From: Oxalicibacterium flavum
GTDB taxonomy: Bacteria; Pseudomonadota; Gammaproteobacteria; Burkholderiales; Burkholderiaceae_D
Reading direction: 5' to 3'
Length of the DNA stretch: 64,000 nt
Assembly: GCF_014635065.1 (NCBI RefSeq)
Contig: NZ_BMCG01000001.1
Coordinates: forward strand, 62,001 to 126,000
Shown: positions 23,037-32,400 of the stretch, one piece after another
Layout of the letters: each line of letters begins with the position of its first letter
Numbering within the stretch: the first letter of the stretch is position 1
Position numbers and translations under genes: made by a program
The notes under the pieces: generated by a model
Databases searched by the model: none
Seen by the model: only the letters and a program-made list of their open reading frames with translations
Told to the model about the DNA's origin: nothing

Positions 23037-24956
23037 TCAAGCGTTGGCACGCGCCTCGATCGCCTCCCACTTCTCGAGCGCTTCCAGCAGCAGGCCGTCG
23101 ATTTCCTCGAAACGCCGGTTGAGTTTTTTTACTTCGTCCGGCTGCTGCGCATACAGAGTCGGATCGGCAAGCCTGTCGGTGATCGTCTTCTGTTCTTCTT
23201 CCAGTTGCGCAATCAATGCGGGCAGCGTTTCCAATTCGCGCTGCTCCTTGTAGCTGAGCTTTTTCTTCGGCACCGCCGGGGGCGCTGCCGGAGCCGGCAC
23301 CTCTTTCGTCTCAGCCCTGGTATCTGCCTTGGCTGCGGGCTTCTGCGCCGTTGCCGTCGCGCTCGGACGGGTGCGCTCCCAGTCGCTGTAGCCGCCCACA
23401 TACTCGCGCCACAGGCCGTCACCTTCGGCCGCGATGACCTGCGTCACGACATTGTCGAGGAAGGTGCGGTCGTGACTGACCAGGAAGACCGTGCCCGTGT
23501 AATCCTCGAGCAGTTCTTCCAACAGCTCCAGCGTATCGATGTCGAGATCGTTGGTCGGCTCGTCGAGCACCAGCACGTTGGCGGGCTTGGCGAACAGCCG
23601 CGCCAGCAACAAGCGGTTGCGTTCGCCACCCGACAGCGACTTGACCGGCGAACGCGCGCGTTCCGGCGCGAACAGGAAATCGCCGAGGTAGGACATCACA
23701 TGCTTGCGCTGGCCGTTGACCTCGACCCAGTCGCTGCCGGGCGCGATGGTATCGGCCAAGCTCGCCTCCTCGTTCAGTTGCGCGCGCATCTGGTCAAAGT
23801 AGGCGATCTGCAGCTTGGTACCCTGCTTGACGGTGCCGCTGTCCGGCGTCTCCTCGCCGAGGATCATTTTCAGCAAGGTGGTCTTGCCGGCACCGTTGGG
23901 CCCGATCAGGCCGATCTTGTCGCCGCGCAGAATGGTCGCAGTGAATCTGTCCACGATGCGCTTGTCGCCATACGACTTGCTGACGTTTTCCAGATCGGCG
24001 ACGATCTTGCCCGAACGTTCGCCCGCGCCGACCTCCAGCTTGACCTGGCCTTGCTGCTCGCGACGCGCGCTGCGCTCGAGCCGCAATGCCTCCAGACGGC
24101 GCACCCGGCCTTCGTCGCGCGTGCGGCGCGCCTGCACGCCCTTGCGGATCCATACTTCTTCCTGCGCGAGAAACTTGTCGAACTTGGCGTTCTCGACTTC
24201 CTCGTTTTCCAGCAGTTCGGCCTTGCGCGTCTGGTAGGTGCTGAAATTGCCGGGAAAGGACAGCAGGCGGCCGCGGTCGAGTTCGATGATGCGCGTGGCC
24301 ACGTTGTCGAGAAAGCGGCGGTCGTGGGTGATGAACAGCACGCTGCCCTTGAAGTCGCGCAGCAGACCTTCCAGCCAGAGAATCGAGGAAAAATCCAGAT
24401 GGTTGGTCGGTTCGTCGAGCAGCAGCACATCCGGCGCGCTGACCAGCCCGCATGCCAGCGCCACGCGCTTCTGCATGCCGCCCGACAGTTGCTTCATTAG
24501 GGCGTCACCCGTCAGGTTCAGCCGGTCGAGCGTGGCTTCCACCTTGTTCTTGAGATTCCACGCATCGGCCGCATCGAGCCGCGTCTGGATTTCGTGCATG
24601 CGCTCCATGAGCGCTTCGTCATCGTCGCCGCCGAACTGGCCGGTCAATGCATCGTATTCGTTCAGCAGCGACTGCATGTCGCCCATGCCGGACGCCACGG
24701 CATCGAACACCGACATCTCTGGCGAAAACTGCGGCTCCTGCTCCACATACGCGATCTTGATGCCTTGCTGCATCACCAGCAGACCGTCGTCCAGACGCGA
24801 GCGTCCCGCGATGATCTTCAGCAGCGACGACTTGCCGGTACCGTTGCGGCCGATCAGGCCGACGCGCTCTCCGGATTCGAGCGAGAACTCCGCATGATCG
24901 AGCAAGGGAACGTGACCGAACGCGAGCTGCGCGTCCGAAAGGGAAATGACTGCCAT
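23037..24956 (-). CDS. uup: ABC-F ATPase Uup
   Basis: A 639-aa cytosolic ABC-F protein with two ATPase cassettes and no membrane segment. The first cassette has GRNGTGKSS, LSGGMQKR and LLLDEPTNHLDF. The second has GPNGAGKTT, LSGGERNR and VLDEPTNDLD. The charged coiled-coil C-terminal domain (about 555-639) distinguishes Uup from EttA and other ABC-Fs; in E. coli it binds DNA and ribosomes, and mutants raise precise excision of transposons. The frame is open to 25082, but MAVISLSDAQLAFG at 24956 is the family start. It converges on the SirB1 gene. Confidence 0.94.
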   Translation of the reverse strand: MAVISLSDAQLAFGHVPLLDHAEFSLESGERVGLIGRNGTGKSSLLKIIAGRSRLDDGLLVMQQGIKIAYVEQEPQFSPEMSVFDAVASGMGDMQSLLNEYDALTGQFGGDDDEALMERMHEIQTRLDAADAWNLKNKVEATLDRLNLTGDALMKQLSGGMQKRVALACGLVSAPDVLLLDEPTNHLDFSSILWLEGLLRDFKGSVLFITHDRRFLDNVATRIIELDRGRLLSFPGNFSTYQTRKAELLENEEVENAKFDKFLAQEEVWIRKGVQARRTRDEGRVRRLEALRLERSARREQQGQVKLEVGAGERSGKIVADLENVSKSYGDKRIVDRFTATILRGDKIGLIGPNGAGKTTLLKMILGEETPDSGTVKQGTKLQIAYFDQMRAQLNEEASLADTIAPGSDWVEVNGQRKHVMSYLGDFLFAPERARSPVKSLSGGERNRLLLARLFAKPANVLVLDEPTNDLDIDTLELLEELLEDYTGTVFLVSHDRTFLDNVVTQVIAAEGDGLWREYVGGYSDWERTRPSATATAQKPAAKADTRAETKEVPAPAAPPAVPKKKLSYKEQRELETLPALIAQLEEEQKTITDRLADPTLYAQQPDEVKKLNRRFEEIDGLLLEALEKWEAIEARANA

Positions 24957-25101
24957 AAAACCGAACCTGTCAGGCCCGCGTGCCGAAATGCAGGGGCCAC
25001 ATAAGAATGTGATCAATGAAAAACGCGGCCGGTCGCCGCGCCAGAACCCGCATTGTACCGACTGCCCGCATCTTCCTGTCATGCGGCAATGCGGCGTCGG
25101 C

Positions 25102-25107
25102 TATAAT
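25102..25107 (+). promoter_or_regulatory. candidate -10 of the tRNA-Arg gene
   Basis: TATAAT located 40 bases before the mature tRNA 5' end. The -35 at 17 bases is poor, so confidence is limited. Confidence 0.45.
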
Positions 25108-25147
25108 CTCGTTCGGAAACAGGCCCACACGGCTGTTCTTCGCGCGT

Positions 25148-25222
25148 CTCGCCGTAGTTCAATGGATAGAACGAGCGCCTCCTAAGCGCTAGATACAGGT
25201 TCGATTCCTGTCGGCGGGACCA
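25148..25222 (+). tRNA. tRNA-Arg (CCT)
   Basis: A 75-nt cloverleaf with encoded CCA (25220-25222). The acceptor arms CTCGCCG and CGGCGGG pair with one T-G. The anticodon arm is AGCGC CTCCTAA GCGCT with anticodon CCT at 25181-25183, reading AGG. The T-arm ACAGG TTCGATT CCTGT is standard. A terminator follows within 35 bases. This tRNA marks the change from core genes to the envelope cluster. Confidence 0.95.
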
Positions 25223-25253
25223 TCAAGCGATCCACGCACTTCCAAAATCATCT

Positions 25254-25298
25254 AAAAACCCGCGTTATTCCTAGAGAATTCGCGGTTTTTTTATTTTT
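25254..25298 (+). terminator. intrinsic terminator after tRNA-Arg
   Basis: An AAAAACC-CGCG arm pairs with CGCGGTTTTT across a short loop, with one C bulged, followed by a T-rich tract (TTTTTTTATTTTTT). Confidence 0.75.
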
Positions 25299-25846
25299 TA
25301 GTCCCCTGCAGCGCACGGCGAAAGCCACTTGCCCCGCGCATACCTTCTGGCATGAGTCTCCGCCGCATTGCATTGCCGCGCTCGCCGGCCTGCCGGCAGC
25401 AAGGCTGGCAGCGACATGACAAGGGGAAGAAACAAGTCTGCAAGGTGGGCACACCATTCCGAAAGCTCGCATGGTGGCACCGCAATATGACCACCCTGTT
25501 ACATCGGCATGCCCGTGCCTAGCAACTATCCGGATTGACCGCGCCTCTGTGTCGGGGCCATGAAAATCACGCTCGGATACTCAGGCTGCGCTTTCGCACT
25601 TGTCCAGGCACCCGATTACAGAATCGAATCAAGCCATGCTCCTGGACATCAATGTCATCCGCCACGACCTGCCGGGCATGCCTGTGGATGTGCCGTCGGG
25701 ACGCTGCATGGCAGCCATTCCTGCCGAGGGTCCGCATGAAGCGCGGCACGACCTGCCGACTTTTGCGACGGTATGCCTAAAACATTGCGGTCCGGGGCGT
25801 CGTCAAACGTCTTATTCATGGAACCCGTTTTCAAGGAGCAAAGGCC
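25299..25846. other. long stretch without a recognisable gene
   Basis: About 550 bases between the tRNA-Arg terminator and the next gene. Short frames exist, for example 25352-25522 (56 codons) and 25535-25780, but none has a ribosome-binding site or a recognisable product. Composition is less GC-biased than the flanking genes. It may hold decayed coding sequence or the upstream region of the gene at 25847. I see no clear promoter, repeat or structured RNA. Confidence 0.5.
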
Positions 25847-26512
25847 ATGCAAAAACGCAATCGGAGAGATGTCAGCCTACCGGCTGATGTGCCGCTCCTG
25901 AAAATCTTTTTCGGCCTGGCCGCCATCCTCCTGCGCCAGGCCAGCACCCGCACCGTGGACTTCGTACTCGACAATTCCTGCCTATCACGCCCCCCTGTAT
26001 CGGGGCGCGCGGCGCAGTGGCGCTCGCCGTGGCATCTTCGCCAACTGCTGTCGTGGTTCATCGGCACCGCCAGCGCACCGACCTTCCTGCTGGTCGGCGC
26101 GCTGCTGGCGATCGATCCGCACAGCGACCATCCGCTGTTCTGGTGGTCGCTTCCAGCCATCGTCGCTATCGGCCATGCGGTCGCGATCCTGCGGATCAAC
26201 CAATTGCACCACCGCAAGCCGTTCACCGAGCGCCGCGTCTTGGCGCGCCACCATGTCGCTATTGATGCCGGTGTAATCAGTGCGCTGTTTCTGCTAGCCG
26301 GCATGGTTTCCGGTTTTCTGCCGGATGTCGCGATTCCGATGGCAAAGACGGTCGACGGCACGCTGTCGCCGCTGGCCTTGACAGGATGGAGCGCGCTCAT
26401 GGCACTGACGTTCGCCATGCTATCGTGCGCGCACGCCGGCGCATTGCATGCGCAGCTCTGTTTCGAAGAGGGAATGGACTCGGCGCGTGACGGACAGCGC
26501 ATGGGTTCCTAA
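25847..26512 (+). CDS. unknown four-helix membrane protein
   Basis: A 221-aa protein I do not recognise. The basic N-terminus (MQKRNRRDV) precedes a moderately hydrophobic patch (LLKIFFGLAAILL, about 18-30). Four likely membrane helices follow, at about 68-88, 97-117, 138-160 and 176-200. A good AAGGAG ribosome-binding site 8 bases before the ATG supports a real gene. It is the only plus-strand gene between tRNA-Arg and the end of the window, and converges on the HtrA lipoprotein gene with a 20-base gap. Any tie to the secretion cluster is guesswork. Confidence 0.6.
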   Translation: MQKRNRRDVSLPADVPLLKIFFGLAAILLRQASTRTVDFVLDNSCLSRPPVSGRAAQWRSPWHLRQLLSWFIGTASAPTFLLVGALLAIDPHSDHPLFWWSLPAIVAIGHAVAILRINQLHHRKPFTERRVLARHHVAIDAGVISALFLLAGMVSGFLPDVAIPMAKTVDGTLSPLALTGWSALMALTFAMLSCAHAGALHAQLCFEEGMDSARDGQRMGS

Positions 26513-26532
26513 GGCAGGCGATGCGCCGGCTT

Positions 26533-27957
26533 CTACTCGGCGACGTCGCCGTCGGACTGCGGCAGCTCGATCGGAATGAACAGGCGCGCGGAACCGCGCT
26601 GCACCAGTAGCGCCACCGCGCCCTCTGCGTTCCCGACCTCTTCCAGCAGTGCTGGAATACCGGCCACCGGATGCCCGTTAACCGCCAGCACGATATCGCC
26701 GACCTTGACGCCAGCCCGGGACACGGCCGCACTGACCCGCTGCACCAGCAGGCCGCCGTCGATGCGTAGCACCTGCTGTTCCTGCACCAGCAGCGGCCGC
26801 ACCACCAGCCCCAGCGGCCCGGGCATTTCCGACCGCGCCTGACGGGCCGGCAATGAAGGCAGATCGAAGCGGTCCGGCACTACCTGAAGCACCTGCTGCG
26901 TGCGGTCGCGCCAAATCAGGAACGGCGCCGGCTGGCCCGGCGTCAGGCCCGCGATATGGATCAGCGCATCGGCCGACTGCACCACGTCGCGGGTGCCGAT
27001 TCTCATGATGACATCGCCCGAACGGATGCCGGCCCGGTCGGCGGCGCCTCCCTTCTCGACATAGCCGATCAACGCCCCCTGCGGTCGTGGCAACTGGAAC
27101 GACTGCGCCAGCGCCTGTCCCACTTCCTGCACGGAGATGCCGATCCTTCCACGCGTCACCATGCCCTTCGTCTGAAGTTGCCGCTTGATGTCCATCGCGA
27201 CGTCGATCGGAATCGCGAATGACAATCCCTGATAGCCACCGCTGTTGCTGTAGATGCGTGCATTGATGCCGATCACCTCGCCGTTCAGGTTGAACAGCGG
27301 TCCGCCCGAGTTGCCGGGATTGACAGGCACGTCCGTCTGCAAGAACGGCATGTATTCCGCGCCAGGCAGAATCCGACGCTTGGCGCTGACGATGCCCGCC
27401 GTCGCCGAATTGCTGAAGCCGTAGGGCGAGCCGATCGCCAGTGCCCAGTCACCCACTTCTGTGCGTTCCGGATCGCCGATGCGCACCGTCGGCAGGCCGC
27501 GGGCCTCGATCTTGAGCAACGCCACATCGGCCACGCTGTCCGTGCCGATCAATTGTGCCCTGAACTCACGCCGGTCCGTCAGCTTGACGATGATCTGGCT
27601 GCCGCGCGCGACCACGTGCGCATTGGTCAGGATGAACCCGTCCTCGCTGACGATGAATCCCGAACCGAGGCTGCCGTCGTCGGTGCCGCCCTGCGGCGGG
27701 AAGCCGTGCGGTCGCGTTGCCGATGCCTCGCGCGCAACGCCGATATTGACAACCGCCGGACCGTAGGTACGCGCCATCGCAGAAAAATCCGGTACGCTCC
27801 ACAGCACGCCGCGCTGGGTCGCAGCGCATCCCGTCACACCCACTGCCATACTCGCCATGGTCAGTGCCAACAGGCCGCAAACCAGAACCCGGCGACCTGC
27901 GCCGTTCCGCGCAGCCGCATGCCGTGCCGGTACAGACAGCGGACGTTTCATCGTCAT
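26533..27957 (-). CDS. HtrA/DegP-type serine protease, probable lipoprotein
   Basis: A 474-aa member of the HtrA family. A signal peptide ends in a lipobox (VTGC, Cys44), so it is likely tethered to a membrane in the periplasm. The trypsin-like domain has the triad His114 (TNAHVV), Asp144 (ADVALLKI) and Ser217 (GNSGGP). Two PDZ-like regions follow (about 265-355 and 385-465). HtrA proteins degrade or chaperone unfolded envelope proteins; in Bordetella DegP acts as a chaperone for the filamentous haemagglutinin during export. The gene is last in a run after the giant exoprotein, the second protease and a TonB-C-like gene, so a dedicated role for the exoprotein is plausible but inferred. Confidence 0.88.
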   Translation of the reverse strand: MTMKRPLSVPARHAAARNGAGRRVLVCGLLALTMASMAVGVTGCAATQRGVLWSVPDFSAMARTYGPAVVNIGVAREASATRPHGFPPQGGTDDGSLGSGFIVSEDGFILTNAHVVARGSQIIVKLTDRREFRAQLIGTDSVADVALLKIEARGLPTVRIGDPERTEVGDWALAIGSPYGFSNSATAGIVSAKRRILPGAEYMPFLQTDVPVNPGNSGGPLFNLNGEVIGINARIYSNSGGYQGLSFAIPIDVAMDIKRQLQTKGMVTRGRIGISVQEVGQALAQSFQLPRPQGALIGYVEKGGAADRAGIRSGDVIMRIGTRDVVQSADALIHIAGLTPGQPAPFLIWRDRTQQVLQVVPDRFDLPSLPARQARSEMPGPLGLVVRPLLVQEQQVLRIDGGLLVQRVSAAVSRAGVKVGDIVLAVNGHPVAGIPALLEEVGNAEGAVALLVQRGSARLFIPIELPQSDGDVAE

Positions 27958-27973
27958 CGGCGAAGTGCGTGCA

Positions 27974-28465
27974 TCACGACGATGTCACCATCTTCAGCGA
28001 CAGTTGCAGCACCATCGGCAGGCGCATGTCGGGCGGCGGAGGTTCGGATAGTGGCTGCGCAGTCATGATGCTGCGCAGATCGGCATCGGCCTGGTTCTGT
28101 CCCAAGGACGCGAACTCCATTCGCCCCACGCGGCCGTTCGGCTCGACCCAGACTCGCACCACCAGCGAGGTCGGCACCGGCGGCCCATCCTGAAGCAGAC
28201 GTTCCTGCATCCACGCATGCAGGCGCTGAACCGACTCGTCATCCGGGTTGCCGAGCCACGCTTCGAACTGATTGCTCGCCATCTGCGCGTAACTGATCCA
28301 GTGCTGCGGCACCGGTTGCGCGGCAGGCGCCTGTGCCTGTGCCGGCGAAGAGGAAACACTCAGGCCGAGGCCGACGATCCCCAGCATCCGGAGGGCGCGA
28401 TTGCCCAGGCGCCTGGTCCAGGAGAGCGGTGCGGCAGTGGAAGGGTTTTCATTGTTTTTGCGCAT
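27974..28465 (-). CDS. exported TonB C-terminal-like protein without TonB anchor
   Basis: A 163-aa exported protein with a signal peptide ending near AQA-Q (residue 45). The C-terminal half (VVRVWVEPNGRVGRMEF, DADLRSIM) resembles the TonB C-terminal fold, which contacts TonB boxes or periplasmic signalling domains. There is no proline-rich spanning region, so it cannot act as a normal energy transducer. A larger frame overlaps upstream to 29095, but the ATG at 28465 begins the signal peptide. It lies 56 bases after the trypsin-like protease and 16 before the HtrA lipoprotein. The role is unknown; the TonB-C call rests on pattern only. Confidence 0.65.
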   Translation of the reverse strand: MRKNNENPSTAAPLSWTRRLGNRALRMLGIVGLGLSVSSSPAQAQAPAAQPVPQHWISYAQMASNQFEAWLGNPDDESVQRLHAWMQERLLQDGPPVPTSLVVRVWVEPNGRVGRMEFASLGQNQADADLRSIMTAQPLSEPPPPDMRLPMVLQLSLKMVTSS

Positions 28466-28521
28466 GGAATGTCCGTCACGATAGGGATTAAGTCTGTTGA
28501 TCGAGTCGCCAGGAAACAAGG

Positions 28522-29307
28522 TCAGCCGCACACGATGCCAGCCGATAGCGTGGCTGCGCGGCTTGCCGGGGATTGATGCGGTCCGAGCTGGGGCTGGTCG
28601 CTGACCGCAAAGGGAATCGCATACGCATCGAGAAACTGCCGGATCTGCGCCACGCCGACCGCACGCACCGCGGTCGAGCCTGCGGCACCGAGCTTCGTGG
28701 TGCTCTTGCTCAAGGTCGTGATCGGCGCGTTGTAGCCCGTAAGCCCGACCGGCACGCGCTCCACCACCATGCCCAGCAACAGTCCTGCGCTGCCCAGCAC
28801 GCCGCTGCCGCTTGCGCCCTGCCTGGCGCCGGACAGCAATTGCAAGCCATCCCGCCCCGCAATGGTGACGGCATTGCTCAGCAGCGCGTGCCGTTCCGAC
28901 AAACGCTGCAGCACGGCATGGGCCTCGGCAAAGACCGTCTGGCCGCCATGCGTGGCCGGGTCCGTCAGGGGCAGCGTGGCGCTCAGATACGGTTTTAGCG
29001 TGGTGGACAAGACCGCCAGGTCCAGGCTGGCGTCGATGGCACGCACGCTTGCCTGCACCACCTGGCCATCCTTGAGGACGTACACCGTCCCGCATCGCTC
29101 GACCGCATGCGCGGCCGTCAGCACGTCGCCCTGCCGATTGAGAAACACGCCGCTGGCATGGGCATCGATCGCCAATGCCCTTGCAGAAGATACATTCGCC
29201 TGCGCGCTCGCCGGCGACACATCAGCCATCAACATGCAGGCCATCAGCATGCCTGTCGTCATGCATGCCTTGTCCGCATACCGGCCGTACCGACCGATTC
29301 TTTCCAC
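28522..29307 (-). CDS. exported trypsin-like serine protease
   Basis: A 261-aa protein with an N-terminal signal (residues about 16-36, cleavage near ASA-Q). It has a compact trypsin-like domain without PDZ: His67 (LTAAHAV), Asp96 (DASLDLAVL) and probable nucleophile Ser166 (GASGSG). Such S1-type proteases cut periplasmic or surface proteins. Its promoter region (29374-29422) carries the composite ECF-sigma/Pho-like element seen also before tpsB, so it is probably co-regulated with the secretion system. Candidate substrates are the adjacent giant exoproteins or the FecR-type anti-sigma factor; neither is shown. Confidence 0.78.
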   Translation of the reverse strand: MERIGRYGRYADKACMTTGMLMACMLMADVSPASAQANVSSARALAIDAHASGVFLNRQGDVLTAAHAVERCGTVYVLKDGQVVQASVRAIDASLDLAVLSTTLKPYLSATLPLTDPATHGGQTVFAEAHAVLQRLSERHALLSNAVTIAGRDGLQLLSGARQGASGSGVLGSAGLLLGMVVERVPVGLTGYNAPITTLSKSTTKLGAAGSTAVRAVGVAQIRQFLDAYAIPFAVSDQPQLGPHQSPASRAATLSAGIVCG

Positions 29308-29373
29308 TTTTCCGCTCCCTTGTTCCTTCGTGTCATGGTCGTTCCGACGCCCGCGCAGAAACGGCCATGACTA

Positions 29374-29422
29374 CTAGACGGAATAGAAGCGGCAAAACCG
29401 CAATTTGTCATCAAACCGTCAT
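29374..29422 (-). promoter_or_regulatory. composite ECF-sigma and Pho-box-like promoter before the protease operon
   Basis: On the minus strand CGGTT (29400-29396), 15 bases, CGTCTAG (29380-29374) look like ECF -35 and -10 elements, 67 bases before the protease start. Just upstream on the plus strand are two Pho-box-like repeats, TTGTCAT (29405-29411) and CCGTCAT (29416-29422), separated by CAAA, with the 11-base spacing of a Pho box. The same parts at the same spacing occur at 52313-52361. The repeats run opposite to the direction of transcription, which is unusual for a Pho box. Confidence 0.65.
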
Positions 29423-29443
29423 TAAATATCCTGCTGCCTCACC

Positions 29444-32400
29444 TCACTTCTTCATGTTCTCGCGCTCGGTCGCGGTCAGCCTTGCCATCCGGGACGGCGG
29501 CAGGTCGCCCTGCCCCAGCACCTGGAACGCGCTGCCGCTGTCATAGCCGGCGCCACGTTCCGGCGTCGGCCGCGCCGCGCCTTCCTCCGGCTCGCTGCCG
29601 AAGCCGAGCACGCGCACCGTGAAGATCGACGGCAGGTTCTGGCGCGCCGTGTTACGGTCGCGCTGCAACATGTCCTGCGCCGCCGTGGCAGCGGAGCTGG
29701 CCGCCGCGCTGGCATCGGTCAGTGCGCCAACGTTGACCGACGCCACCACCGGCAGGCCGGTGGCCTCGCCCTGCACTTCGATGTTGGCCGCATTGAGCAC
29801 CTGCAGCGCGGCGACGTTGAAGTTGCCTGCCACCCGCACGCCGGCGTCGCCGAAGTTGACGGTGCCTTCCGGCGCCACCAGATCGACGTCGCCCTCGCCC
29901 ACCGTGCCGATGCCGCTGCCGCTCATGTCCGAACGTTCCAGGATCAGCGTGTTGCCGTCCTCGTCGGTGACGACGTCCGGCGACGACGGTACCCGCACCG
30001 TCTTGGCGCCACGGCCAGCGTCGATGTCGCCCTGGCTCGACCAGACGATCTGGTCGCTGCCCTGGCGCGCGGCCTCGGGCACGAAGGACAGCACGCGCGA
30101 GCGGTTGACCGTCACGTCGTCATGGGCGAAGAGATTGATGTGGCCGGAAGCCAGCGTCACCAGACCCGCGCCTTCCAGAACGGTGGCGCCCAGCGCGGCC
30201 ACCTGCAGTCCGCCGCCCGGCGTCAGCACCTGGATATCGCCGCCGGCCTGGGTACGCAGCCACAGGCTGGTGGCCATCACGTCGCCCTTCCAGCCGTCGC
30301 CCGGGAACAGGGTGTCGATGGCCGCATAGCCGCGGTTGTAGCCGCCGTTGCGCGGCAGACCATCCTGGCCCGGATAGTTCTGGTCGCGGCCGGCATCGCG
30401 CAGCTCCTGCAGGAACACGCGGCGCACGAACTGCTGCCGCGTCAGTTCCGGCAAGCGGTTGAAGCGTTCCCAGGCCGCCAGCGGCGCCAGCGTCTCGCCG
30501 GTGATCTCCGCCACGTAGGAGACCAGGCCTCGGCGCACGGTCTTCTCGAAGTCGTCGCGGCGGGTTTCGGTGGCATCGGTCAGATAGGCAGGCAGCAGCG
30601 CGCCATCCACCGTCGATTGCAGATAGTCCGGCATCGCTGCCACATTGGCCGGGTCGAGATAGGCCCTGGCGAAGGCATCGTAGGCCACGTCCCGATTGAG
30701 GCCGGCCATGATCGTGATGGCGGCGCCCTGCGTGGACAGCCCCGAAATCTGCGAGTCCGGCACCGGCCGGTTGTTGCTGTCGTATTCCTGATGACCGAGC
30801 GTCTGCACCATCATTTCGTTGGCGTAAACGTCGCGGCCGGCCGTCATCAGCATCAGGCCCGGACCTTCGACCCGCACCAGCGACGGCGAGCTGCGGAACT
30901 GCTGCAGTGGCATCAGCATGGTGACGATGTCGCTGCCGGCATCCATCCAGGTCGTGTCGCCAGACCGCAGGTTGCGCGCCTCGACACTGAAGTTGCGGAT
31001 ATCGCGTCCGGCCCGCATCCAGGTCTGCTTGGCGGCGTATAGCTTCAGCTCCGTGATCGAACCTTGCGCCGCGTACAGGCGCGCCGGCTCGAAATCGTCC
31101 ACCAGCGGCAGCGTGGCCGGATCATCCGTGTAGGAGTAGTACGGCGGCAGGTGACGCAACAGGCTGTTCAGGGTGCCGTAATCGGTATACCGCGGCCGGT
31201 AAGGCGTGGGAACGGCATCGGGCCTGACGCGCGCCATCACGATCTCGGGTACATAAGTGGAGTAATTCGACAGGATATTCTGCAACACGACGCTGTCCCG
31301 ATCCACGAAACGCAGATCCTGCTGTGCCAGTACGGCAAGTTCTTGGCGTTCACCCGGCATGACAAACATCGGGCCTTGGATTCCCACCGAACCGCTCAGT
31401 GCAACGACGCGCGAGCGAGCAGGATAAAGATTGCCGCCAGCCCCGGCAAGATTGTCGACCTCGGTAGTCCAGCTTTGCAAGGCGACGTCGCGGAATACGA
31501 ATTCGCCCTGGTTAACCAGCGTCACGTCACCGCTGACGGAGGACAATGCCAGCGCCGTACGGGCGGTGTAACCGCTCATGTGCGCACCCAGATTCTGCAG
31601 CGGGTCGGTCCACGTGCCGCGACCGTCCCAACCGTTGCGCACCAGAAGCGGGTCGATCAGGGTCTGTACCTTCAAGTCGCCTGCAGTGCGCACGCGCAGT
31701 TGGGCGTCGCCGACGGCAAGTACAGGAGCAATGTCGAATTCCTTTCTGATCACATCCTTCGTCACCAGCACGCGATGGCCGATGTCGGTGCGGTCGGCGC
31801 TGATGCGGCCCTCGCCGCGCGCCACGTAGTACTGGCCGCCGAGAATCGCGCCGCCCGCATCCACCGTCATGACGCCGCCGTTGCGCACTTCCATGCGCAT
31901 GGCTTCGGTGGCGCTGCGTCCGCCGCGCATGCGCATGTTCGTCGGCTGCACCACCACCAGATTGTCGAGGTCGCCGCCGGCGCTGATCGTCACGTTGCCG
32001 CCACCCAGCGCGCCCACGCCCTGCTCGAAGCCGCCGTGGTTCACCCACCAGCTCGACTGCTCGGGATCTTCATAGACGATCTCGTAGAACGGCGGTTCGG
32101 GGATATTGCGGATACGGCCGCCGTCGTAGGGACCGAAGTAGCCGTCCGCACCGACATTGCCCTGCCGCTTGAGCCATTCCACGAAACGCTGACCGGCAGG
32201 CCGCGCACGGATGCTGCCTTGCGCGGCGATATCCAGATGACCGCCGTTCACGGCATAGACCGCATCGGGCGCAGCCGTGCTGAAGTCACTCCAGGTCGTG
32301 GTATCGTGTCGCCCGGCCGTGTAGATGACCGACTCCTTGTGCGCCAGATCGAGGTCGCGTCCGGCACGCACGACGAGGTCGCCGGTGCCGGTGCGCACCA

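Noticed and set aside
25352-25522. Small 56-codon frame in the gap after tRNA-Arg
   Set aside because: No ribosome-binding site and no recognisable product; such a length is expected by chance.
28466-29095. Larger reading frame extending the TonB-C-like gene to 29095
   Set aside because: It overlaps the protease gene out of frame; the ATG at 28465 starts a proper signal peptide.
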